Source: Bacteroidota bacterium
GTDB taxonomy: Bacteria > Bacteroidota > Bacteroidia > Bacteroidales > Prolixibacteraceae
Assembly: GCA_023488865.1 (NCBI GenBank)
Contig: JAMDDG010000267.1
Coordinates: forward strand, 1 to 5,643
Direction: 5' to 3'
Length of the DNA: 5,643 nt
Part shown: positions 1-5,601 of the stretch, piece by piece
How positions within the stretch are numbered: position 1 is the first letter of the stretch
How the letters are laid out: every line of letters begins with the position of its first letter
The notes under the pieces: model-generated
What the model saw: only the letters and a program-made list of their open reading frames with translations
What the model was told of the DNA's origin: nothing
Database searches by the model: none
Translations under genes and position numbers: made by a program

Positions 1-4
1 CCAT
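1..4 (-). CDS. rnfG: Probable start of rnfG (edge fragment)
   Basis: Two bases after the rnfD stop codon an ATG is read on the minus strand at positions 4-2, and the gene runs off the left edge. A purine-rich GGTGGAAAG inside the end of rnfD lies a suitable distance upstream and could be its ribosome binding site. In the usual rnf gene order rnfG, the subunit with a covalently bound FMN, follows rnfD directly. Only the start codon and one further base are visible, so the identity rests on gene order alone and no protein sequence supports it. Confidence 0.4.
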
Positions 5-6
5 GC

Positions 7-981
7 TTACTTTCCACCAAATCGTTTGGGTTTGACTTTTGCATTGATCAGCGGGGTGAGCGCGTTCATGATCAGAATAGCAAAGGAAATTCCCTCGGGA
101 TAGGTTCCGAAGTTTCTGATACACATGGTGATAACTCCGATTCCAACACCAAAGATGATTTTTCCGGGGGAAGACATTGGAGAGGTGCTGAGGTCGGTAG
201 CCATAAAGAAAGCGCCTAACATCGCTCCACCGGTGATCAGGTGAAACACGGGATCCATGAACCGGCCGGGTGCAATGATCCATAGCAGTCCTTCGAAAAT
301 GAAAATGGAACCCAAGACAGCTACCGGAATATGCCAGGTGATGATTTTTTTCCAAAGTAGATAGATGCCACCCATCAGGATGGCAATGGCTGATATTTCA
401 CCGATCGAACCGCTCATGTTGCCCCAGAACATATCAAAATAGCTTGGAATCTGGCTATTGGATGTGATCTCGGCCAAAGATTTTCCATTTTTAAGTCCCT
501 CTTTCAACAAGCCCAGCGGGGTTGCCCCGGTAAATGAATCGGTAACCGTGATGTTGGCACTCCAGGTGGTCATCTGAACCGGAAAGGAGAAGAGCAAAAA
601 TACACGGCCTACCAGTACCGGATTGAAAGGATTTTTCCCTAATCCCCCAAAAGAGAGCCTGGCAATCCCGATGGCTACCAATGAACCCAGTACCACCAGC
701 CAGACAGGCAATCCGGACGGCACATTGAAGGCCAACAACACTCCGGTAATGGCGGCAGAACCATCGCGAATGGTGGTGGGTACTTTTAGCAGATATTTTT
801 GGATGGTGTATTCAAAAAGGAGACAGGAGATGACAGCGGCAACCATTATTTTCAGGCTGCTGAGCCCAAAAAAAATGATCGACATGATCATCGCCGGGAT
901 TAGCGCGATGAGGACACTCCGGGTGATTGTTTCCTCCCCTTTGACGTATGGAGAAGGTGAGTCTGTGAAAACATTGTGCAT
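7..981 (-). CDS. rnfD: Rnf complex membrane subunit RnfD
   Basis: Integral membrane subunit of the Rnf complex, which couples electron flow between ferredoxin and NAD+ to Na+ or H+ movement across the inner membrane. From the ATG at 981 it has 324 residues, normal for RnfD and shorter than NqrB. Family marks seen: an N-terminal SPSPYVK segment, the GGLGKNPFNP loop (about residues 112-121), FPVQMT-W, and TGATPL (about 151-156). In the last, Thr154 is the expected covalent FMN site. TGGAMLGAFFMATD and the RNFGTYPEG loop near the C-terminus also match. Hydrophobic stretches suggest eight to ten membrane helices. The frame also opens at a TTG at 987, but the ATG has an AAAGAGA ribosome site 7 bases upstream, whereas the TTG is too close to it. 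The gene upstream is recG rather than rnfC, which is unusual. NqrB is the main alternative and is less likely on length. Confidence 0.93.
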   Translation of the reverse strand: MHNVFTDSPSPYVKGEETITRSVLIALIPAMIMSIIFFGLSSLKIMVAAVISCLLFEYTIQKYLLKVPTTIRDGSAAITGVLLAFNVPSGLPVWLVVLGSLVAIGIARLSFGGLGKNPFNPVLVGRVFLLFSFPVQMTTWSANITVTDSFTGATPLGLLKEGLKNGKSLAEITSNSQIPSYFDMFWGNMSGSIGEISAIAILMGGIYLLWKKIITWHIPVAVLGSIFIFEGLLWIIAPGRFMDPVFHLITGGAMLGAFFMATDLSTSPMSSPGKIIFGVGIGVITMCIRNFGTYPEGISFAILIMNALTPLINAKVKPKRFGGK

Positions 982-1029
982 TGGCAAATCTCTTTTTGAT
1001 AGTTACTGTCTTATCCCCAAATAGGTGGA

Positions 1030-1058
1030 CAAAATTAGGAAAGCAATTTTGTAACAAT
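1030..1058 (-). promoter_or_regulatory. Bacteroidetes-type promoter for rnfD
   Basis: Read on the minus strand, TAATTTTG (1037-1030) matches the Bacteroidetes -7 consensus TAnnTTTG at every fixed base. An ATTG (1058-1055), one base off the -33 TTTG, lies 17 bases upstream. Transcription would begin about 40 bases before the rnfD ATG. The site lies in the AT-rich gap after recG, so rnfD and its downstream partners could be transcribed independently of recG. This is a motif match only, and AT-rich DNA gives such matches fairly often. Confidence 0.45.
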
Positions 1059-1076
1059 TTAAATTTATTAAAATAA

Positions 1077-3182
1077 TCAACTAATCGCACCCCAGTTCAG
1101 GTGGTTTTTGCGCAAAGCCATCAACTGTCTTACTAAGATGTTGTTTTCGGGGTTGTGCAAAAGCGGATCAGAGGCTAATATCTCTTCTGCCTTATCCCTG
1201 GCATATTGAAGAATCTGCCCGTCTTTGGCCAGATTGGAGATCCGGAGGTCGAATGCCAGTCCGCTCTGTTGGGTACCTTCGAGATCGCCGGGTCCGCGCA
1301 GCCGCATATCGGCCTCGGCGATCTCGAAGCCGTCGTTGGTGGCGACCATCGTTTCGAGTCGTTGACGGCTTTCTTGGCTCAGTTTGACACTGCTCATCAG
1401 GATACAGTACGACTGATCGGCGCCCCTTCCGACCCGGCCCCGGAGCTGGTGCAATTGGGAAAGGCCAAATCTTTCTGCACTCTCAATTACCATGACGGAG
1501 GCGTTGGGGACATCGACGCCGACTTCAATCACGGTAGTAGCAATCAGTATTTGCGTTTCCTTGTTTTTGAACCGTTGCATCTCCACCTCTTTGGCGACTG
1601 CCTTCATCTTACCATGGACCATACTGATGCGGTATTCGGGTAATGGAAAAGCAACCTGCAGGTGTTCGAATCCCTCTTCCAGGTTCTTAAAATCGAGCTT
1701 TTCCGATTCTTTGATCAAGGGGAAAACGATGTAAATCTGTCGGCCTAATGCAATCTCTTTGCGGATGAACTGGTACAATTCGGCCCGGTGGTTGTCGTAA
1801 TAATGAAAGGTACGGATTGGCTTACGTCCGGGTGGCAACTCGTCAATAACCGATACATCCAGATCGCCGTAAACGGTCATGGCTAAGGTGCGCGGGATGG
1901 GCGTTGCCGTCATCACCAGAACATGGGGTGGCAGGTAGTTTTTCCGCCACATTTTGGCCCGCTGCATCACACCGAAGCGGTGCTGTTCGTCGATAACCAC
2001 CAGTCCCAGATTTTTGAACTCCACAATATCTTCAAGCAGCGCATGAGTGCCAATCAGCAGATTGAGCGAACCATCCAGCAGTTGCTGGTGGATAATTAAC
2101 CGTTCAGGTTTTTTTGTCGAACCGGTTAAGAGTTTGATGTTGACAGGCAAGTTGCCAATCAATTTCAGGATCGATTGATGGTGTTGCTGTGCCAGTATCT
2201 CTGTCGGTGCCATCATGCACGCCTGAAAGCCGTTGTCCATGGCAATCAGCGAGACCATCAGGGCGACCATGGTTTTGCCACTGCCGACATCGCCCTGCAA
2301 AAGCCGGTTCATCTGCTTCCCCGCAAGGGTATCTTTTCTGATCTCTTTGATCACGCGTTTTTGGGCGCCGGTCAATTCGAAAGGAAGGTGATGGTGGAAA
2401 AAATCGTTGAAATGATCGCCAACCTCCTTGAAAATATGCCCTTTGAACTTATTTTGCCGTTCGTGCTTCAGATGGAGCAGTTTGAGCTGGATGTAAAACA
2501 ACTCTTCAAATTTTAGCCTGTATTCTGCTTTCCGGAGGGTGGACGGGTCGGCGGGAAAATGGATATTGATCAGCGCTGTTTCAAGGGGGATCAGTTTCAA
2601 CTGGTCGATCAGCCAGTGGGGAAGGGTTTCGGTGATTTTCCCTTTGCAAAGCTGTAAAGCGGTATGTTGAAGTTTTAAAATCGATTTGGAAACGAGAAAA
2701 TTGCTCTTCATTTTCTCGGTAGTATTGTAAAACGGCTGAATGTACCCCTCTTTTTTTTCTGCTTCCCCGTTCACTTCCTCTAATTCGGGGTGGACAAGCT
2801 TCCATTTGCCGTTAAATTCGGTTGGCTTCCCGAAGACAATGTAGGGAAAGTTTTTTTTGAGGGTGGATTTGACAAATTTTATTCCCCTGAACCAAACTAA
2901 CTCCATCTGATTTTCGCCATCATAAAAATTGGCGACCATGCGCTGTGCCCGGCCTTCGCCTAAAGTTTCAATGGCGGTAATCACGCCCTGGATTTGTATG
3001 AAGGGCAGGGTTTCGTTGATCTCCCTGATCTTGTAGAATTTAGTCCGGTCGATATATTTGTAGGGGAAATAGTAGAGCAATTCGGCCACCGTGGTGATTT
3101 TCAGCTCCTGGGTAAGGATGGCTGCCCTTTTGGGACCGACTCCCGGTAGAAATTTGATCTCTTGTTCTAAGATGACTGTCAT
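1077..3182 (-). CDS. recG: ATP-dependent DNA helicase RecG
   Basis: RecG is a superfamily 2 double-strand DNA translocase that remodels stalled replication forks, Holliday junctions, D-loops and R-loops in the cytoplasm. At 701 residues it is full length for the family. In order: a helix-hairpin-helix-like LPGVGPKRA (12-20), an OB-fold wedge domain that grips the fork (about 60-150), Walker A GDVGSGKT (297-304), the DEQH box typical of RecG (398-401), TAT motif III (425-427), motif VI QLRGRVGR (579-586), and the TRG-region RLRGPGDLEGTQQSG (627-641). All catalytic motifs are intact and no frame disruption is seen. The ATG at 3182 is kept because the conserved N-terminal VGPKRA segment follows directly. 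No good Shine-Dalgarno precedes it; the start is preceded by one arm of the 14-bp inverted repeat. It is divergent from the methyltransferase-like gene and upstream of rnfD on the same strand. Confidence 0.98.
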   Translation of the reverse strand: MTVILEQEIKFLPGVGPKRAAILTQELKITTVAELLYYFPYKYIDRTKFYKIREINETLPFIQIQGVITAIETLGEGRAQRMVANFYDGENQMELVWFRGIKFVKSTLKKNFPYIVFGKPTEFNGKWKLVHPELEEVNGEAEKKEGYIQPFYNTTEKMKSNFLVSKSILKLQHTALQLCKGKITETLPHWLIDQLKLIPLETALINIHFPADPSTLRKAEYRLKFEELFYIQLKLLHLKHERQNKFKGHIFKEVGDHFNDFFHHHLPFELTGAQKRVIKEIRKDTLAGKQMNRLLQGDVGSGKTMVALMVSLIAMDNGFQACMMAPTEILAQQHHQSILKLIGNLPVNIKLLTGSTKKPERLIIHQQLLDGSLNLLIGTHALLEDIVEFKNLGLVVIDEQHRFGVMQRAKMWRKNYLPPHVLVMTATPIPRTLAMTVYGDLDVSVIDELPPGRKPIRTFHYYDNHRAELYQFIRKEIALGRQIYIVFPLIKESEKLDFKNLEEGFEHLQVAFPLPEYRISMVHGKMKAVAKEVEMQRFKNKETQILIATTVIEVGVDVPNASVMVIESAERFGLSQLHQLRGRVGRGADQSYCILMSSVKLSQESRQRLETMVATNDGFEIAEADMRLRGPGDLEGTQQSGLAFDLRISNLAKDGQILQYARDKAEEILASDPLLHNPENNILVRQLMALRKNHLNWGAIS

Positions 3183-3212
3183 TGCAAGTGCCTAAAGTAT
3201 TTCGCTTCATCG

Positions 3213-3226
3213 AAAATAGCTATTTT
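3213..3226. promoter_or_regulatory. 14-bp perfect palindrome over the promoter
   Basis: AAAATAGCTATTTT is a perfect 14-bp palindrome near the middle of the divergent intergenic region. It overlaps the candidate -7 elements for both strands. It could be a dimeric repressor site, or it may simply reflect two back-to-back promoter elements. The sequence alone does not decide between these. Confidence 0.4.
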
Positions 3227-3228
3227 TG
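3221..3228 (+). promoter_or_regulatory. Candidate -7 element for the methyltransferase-like gene
   Basis: TATTTTTG matches TAnnTTTG on the plus strand. Transcription would begin near 3235 and give a leader of about 67 bases containing all four ACTTTAG repeats. No clear -33 TTTG is seen at the right distance. The mirror-image minus-strand sequence TATTTTCG (3218-3211) is one base off consensus and could serve recG. Confidence 0.4.
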
Positions 3229-3255
3229 TGTAGAACCTTCACTCCTTTCTTCATA

Positions 3256-3291
3256 ACTTTAGCTCACTTTAGTTCAATTTAGTCACTTTAG
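3256..3291 (+). repeat. Four ACTTTAG repeats at about helical spacing
   Basis: ACTTTAG occurs at 3256-3262, 3266-3272 and 3285-3291, with AATTTAG at 3276-3282. Start-to-start spacings are 10, 10 and 9 bases, close to one DNA turn, so the copies face the same side of the helix. The last copy is part of the right arm of the 14-bp inverted repeat, and the complement CTAAAGT (3192-3198) sits beside recG. They lie between the likely promoter and the ATG of the plus-strand gene, where a repressor or cooperative binding protein could act. They could also be part of a dispersed intergenic repeat. Confidence 0.7.
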
Positions 3292-3302
3292 GCACTTGTT
3301 CC

Positions 3303-4052
3303 ATGAAATATCGTCTCAAAAAAAAAATAGCCTACCTCTTCAAAGCCCGTCACCGGAAGGGACATGGCCTACATTCGCCCTTTCTTTTCAGGCTGATCAC
3401 GGAAGTAGTAGAGAATAAGGGAAATTTTTCTGCGTATCCCATGTTAAAGGCAGCGGATGAAAATGTAAAAAACTTGCTGAGGATACTGGATATGGGCGAC
3501 TATCATCAGGAGAGGCATGCTGAAAGTGGTCTCAGTTCCCGGGATATTAAGAAAATGCATTTGTTGCCTGCCCGTTTTGACAGGCTCCTTTTAAGATTGG
3601 CCAATGATTTTAGGCCCGGGGATATTGCTTTTTATGGTTCCACATTTGGGGCAACTCTTCTGGCGCTGGCATTAGCAGACCGAAGGATCAAAGTGGAGGC
3701 TCAGGTGGAAAATGATCATTACCGCTCTTTCTGCCGCCAACTGGCAGAGGTTTATGAAGTCGATAACATCCACCTGGCCGGGGCCGGAAGTGTGGCTGCT
3801 TCGGATTTTATTGTGATCCAAAAACCATTGGATGCAGCTTATTGCGAACGAATACTCGGGACTGTTTTAGCAGAGCCGGCCTACCATGGAGTGGTTGTTC
3901 TTTGCGGTATTCATTCGTCGGCCAAAATGGATGCTGTCTGGGAGAAATACGTTAAAAATCCTACCGTCAGGATATCGCTGGATCTTTTTGAAATCGGAAT
4001 CCTGATCTGCAGAAAAGGATTGCAGAAAGAGTCGTTTGTGGTGAGATTCTGA
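3303..4052 (+). CDS. Class I SAM methyltransferase-like protein, Bacteroidetes type
   Basis: A 249-residue cytoplasmic protein resembling a Bacteroidetes family usually annotated as class I SAM-dependent methyltransferase. Marks of the family are the N-terminal GHGLHSPFLF (20-29), followed by a helical region, and a C-terminal stretch with IHSSAKMDAVWEKY, a DLFEIGILICRKG strand and the ending KESFVVRF. The nucleotide-binding part is weak: where motif I normally has an acidic residue and a glycine-rich loop (ELGTSLG-like), this protein has IAFYGSTFGATLLALALA (about 108-125). The following acidic strand is also loose, at VEAQVEND. It may have lost SAM binding or catalysis. No substrate is known. 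No Shine-Dalgarno precedes the ATG; the upstream leader carries the ACTTTAG repeats. It is transcribed away from recG and convergent with the nuclease gene. Confidence 0.75.
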   Translation: MKYRLKKKIAYLFKARHRKGHGLHSPFLFRLITEVVENKGNFSAYPMLKAADENVKNLLRILDMGDYHQERHAESGLSSRDIKKMHLLPARFDRLLLRLANDFRPGDIAFYGSTFGATLLALALADRRIKVEAQVENDHYRSFCRQLAEVYEVDNIHLAGAGSVAASDFIVIQKPLDAAYCERILGTVLAEPAYHGVVVLCGIHSSAKMDAVWEKYVKNPTVRISLDLFEIGILICRKGLQKESFVVRF

Positions 4053-4112
4053 AAAAATTTTCGTTAGAAATTAAGGATACGTTGATTTTACCTTTTCCTC
4101 TTTATCTGACTT

Positions 4113-4212
4113 TTGACCTCCCCCAACCCCTCCAAAGGAGGGGAGTAGTGCGCTGATGCTGATCAGAACACGAATATGAAGTCTCCCCTTGGGGGAGATT
4201 TAGAGGGGTCAA
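4113..4212. repeat. MITE-like repeat, copy A (100 bp)
   Basis: It begins TTGACC and ends GGTCAA, so its tips are inverted repeats. The first 34 and last 34 bases each match copy B at 33 of 34 positions, while the 32-base core (4147-4178) does not align well. Each arm folds into a perfect 7-bp hairpin: CCCCTCC/GGAGGGG with an AAA loop (4127-4143), and TCTCCCC/GGGGAGA with a TTG loop (4182-4198). The tips can also pair, giving a two-hairpin cloverleaf shape. It lies between the stop codons of the convergent methyltransferase-like and nuclease genes, where it might end transcription, but no T-run follows either hairpin. Confidence 0.85.
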
Positions 4213-4243
4213 AGTTGTCTGGGGTGAGGACAAAGAGAAAGTT

Positions 4244-4768
4244 TTACATATTATCCAGATTTTCCTTTATTTTCTGTGCTACTAATTCAGTATTTTCAAG
4301 TACCTCTTCGTTTGTGAAACGAATGACTTCGTATCCCATTTCATTTAGTCTTAGGGTTCTCATTCTATCACGCTCTTGATGTTTTAGATGAATTTTACCA
4401 TCAATTTCTATGACTAATTTCTTGCTTAGGCAAACAAAATCTGCTATAAAAACCTCGATGATATGCTGTCGTCTGATTTTATGACCGGTCTTTTTATTCT
4501 TGAGATAAGGCCAAAGTAGTTCCTCTTCTTTGGTAGGCTTATCTTTCAATATATCTCGTACTTCTTTGATTAAATGATAGGTATATGGGTTTGCCGTGAT
4601 GTAACCAGGAATTTGATTTTCAATTTCATTTGATGTTGATTTGACCTCCCCCAACCCCTCCAAAGGAAGGGAGTGGAGCACAGATGGTTGGTTGTCGAAC
4701 GAATCCAAAGTCTCCCCTTTGGGGAGATTTAGAGGGGTCAAATGATCTGGCACCGACAATTTAATCAT
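4244..4768 (-). CDS. DUF559 endonuclease-domain protein with repeat-derived N-terminus
   Basis: A 174-residue reading frame whose last 115 or so residues form a DUF559 domain, a small PD-(D/E)xK nuclease fold related to Vsr mismatch nucleases. Visible marks: the helix KEEELLWPYLK (80-90), IRRQH (98-102), then the likely metal ligands Asp110 in FIADFVC and Glu121/Asp123 in IEIDG, and the C-terminal GYEVIRFTNEEVLEN. The DNA target and role are unknown. Residues 10-43 are encoded by repeat copy B. The only ATG in frame before the domain is at 4768, and no ATG, GTG or TTG in frame lies between the repeat and the domain. Translation must therefore begin in or before the repeat, at a non-standard codon, or the original start was lost by an indel. 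The domain-coding part is about one-third GC by hand count over 4261-4560, clearly below parts of recG, which suggests transfer. Direct repeats flank the gene. Confidence 0.75.
   Translation of the reverse strand: MIKLSVPDHLTPLNLPKGETLDSFDNQPSVLHSLPLEGLGEVKSTSNEIENQIPGYITANPYTYHLIKEVRDILKDKPTKEEELLWPYLKNKKTGHKIRRQHIIEVFIADFVCLSKKLVIEIDGKIHLKHQERDRMRTLRLNEMGYEVIRFTNEEVLENTELVAQKIKENLDNM
4641..4741. repeat. MITE-like repeat, copy B (101 bp)
   Basis: A direct copy of the element at 4113-4212 in the same orientation, with TTGACC and GGTCAA tips. Both 34-base arms match copy A at 33 of 34 positions, and the 33-base core (4675-4707) differs. The right arm makes a perfect 7-bp hairpin (TCTCCCC/GGGGAGA with a TTT loop, 4711-4727). 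The left arm hairpin (4655-4671) has one mismatch. On the minus strand this copy is open in the frame of the nuclease and encodes its residues 10-43. On that strand its end also carries GGGGGAGG, a Shine-Dalgarno-like run. Confidence 0.85.
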
Positions 4769-4893
4769 TGATTTTTTTCAATTTAGATATTTGAATTTAC
4801 CCTTTTTAATTGAGATTTCCAATTTAATTGATTAAAGAAGCAGGCGGAATTCTGCCAAACCAAAATAATTTCCCTTAATTTGTATTTCTAAAA

Positions 4894-5601
4894 ATGTTTC
4901 TGATGGAAGATGTAATCAGATTAAGGGATATTGTCAAGAATTATCAGGTTGGCACACAAGTAGTTAGGGCAATCAGAAAGGTGTCGCTGGATATCAAAAG
5001 AGGAGAGTACGTGGCTATTATGGGTGCTTCGGGTTCCGGAAAATCAACCATGATGAACATCATCGGCTGTCTGGATACACCTACTTCCGGAAATTATCAG
5101 CTTAACGGCAAAGATGTTAACCTGTTGGACGACGACAGGCTGGCGGAGATCCGGAATACTGAAATTGGCTTTGTTTTTCAGACATTTAATCTTTTACCAA
5201 GATATTCTGCTCTCGAAAATGTGATGCTTCCGCTGATCTACGCGGGGTTTGGCAAAGCAAAAAGAGAAGAGCTCGCTACCGACCGTCTTATGAGCGTAGG
5301 GCTGGAAGACCGGATGGAACACCGTCCCAATGAGCTTTCGGGAGGCCAGCGCCAAAGGGTGGCAGTTGCCAGGGCGCTTGTCAACAATCCTTCCATCCTT
5401 TTGGCCGACGAACCTACCGGGAATTTGGATTCCAAAACTTCTGAGGAGATCATGAAACTCTTCGCGGTGATACATGCTAAAGGGAATACCATTATCCTTG
5501 TGACCCACGAAGAAGATATCGCCGAGCATGCCCACCGGATCATTAAATTGAAAGACGGTGTAATAGAACATGATTATGTGAACCCAAATCCGATCTATTA
5601 A
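4894..5601 (+). CDS. LolD/MacB-type ABC transporter ATPase
   Basis: Cytoplasmic ATPase subunit of an ABC system of the LolD/MacB family, which works with FtsX-like permeases in lipoprotein release or in efflux of drugs and peptides. It is 235 residues and complete. Seen: Walker A GASGSGKST (44-52), Q-loop Gln96 in FQTFNLLP, signature LSGGQRQRVAVARAL (148-162), Walker B ILLADEPTGNLD with Asp172 and Glu173, and H-loop His205 in VTHE. DTPTSG after the Walker A helix and NLLPRYSALENV are typical of this subfamily. An alternative ATG at 4903 gives MEDVIRL, which resembles the usual N-terminus better; neither start has a clear Shine-Dalgarno. The permease gene is expected downstream, beyond the window. 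The sequence does not show whether the substrate is a lipoprotein or an exported compound. Confidence 0.93.
   Translation: MFLMEDVIRLRDIVKNYQVGTQVVRAIRKVSLDIKRGEYVAIMGASGSGKSTMMNIIGCLDTPTSGNYQLNGKDVNLLDDDRLAEIRNTEIGFVFQTFNLLPRYSALENVMLPLIYAGFGKAKREELATDRLMSVGLEDRMEHRPNELSGGQRQRVAVARALVNNPSILLADEPTGNLDSKTSEEIMKLFAVIHAKGNTIILVTHEEDIAEHAHRIIKLKDGVIEHDYVNPNPIY

Larger units (their letters stand above)
3185..3298. repeat. 14-bp perfect inverted repeat flanking the divergent promoter
   Basis: CAAGTGCCTAAAGT (3185-3198) and its exact reverse complement ACTTTAGGCACTTG (3285-3298) lie at the two ends of the recG/methyltransferase intergenic region, 86 bases apart. As a result each of the two divergent genes is preceded, within 2-4 bases of its ATG, by the same ACTTTAGGCACTTG read in its own direction. 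It could be a paired operator, a shared leader element, or the ends of a small non-autonomous element of 114 bp. No target duplication is evident just outside the arms. Confidence 0.75.

Noticed and set aside
982..987. TTG start for rnfD two codons upstream of the ATG
   Set aside because: The AAAGAGA ribosome site lies almost on top of the TTG, whereas its spacing to the ATG is normal.
623..1024. Plus-strand open frame of 133 codons opposite rnfD
   Set aside because: It lies antisense to a clear RnfD coding sequence, and its product shows no recognisable domain.
812..1090. Minus-strand open frame of 92 codons spanning the recG end and the rnfD start
   Set aside because: It is out of frame with both genes, its product resembles no RnfC piece, and most of it is a shadow of rnfD.
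1206..1643. Plus-strand frames opposite recG (also 1492-1734 and 2175-2516)
   Set aside because: They are antisense shadows within an intact recG carrying all helicase motifs.
4113..4212. Intrinsic terminator for the convergent genes
   Set aside because: The hairpins are strong, but no T-run follows either stem on either strand. Termination is possible but not supported as a canonical site.
4113..4741. CRISPR array
   Set aside because: There are only two copies, about 528 bases apart with a gene between them, and each is about 100 bp with internal hairpins. This is not a repeat-spacer pattern.
4777..4786. TTCAATTTAG also present at 3273-3282, suggesting a second copy of the ACTTTAG array
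   Set aside because: It is a single 10-mer in AT-rich DNA with no neighbouring phased copies, so chance is the simpler explanation.
4840..4856. Small hairpin around GGCGGAATTCTGCC before the ABC gene
   Set aside because: The stem is about 5 bp with a wobble pair, no T-run follows, and it resembles no known riboswitch.
5194..5571. Minus-strand frames opposite the ABC ATPase
   Set aside because: They lie opposite the conserved LolD/MacB motifs and have no domain of their own.
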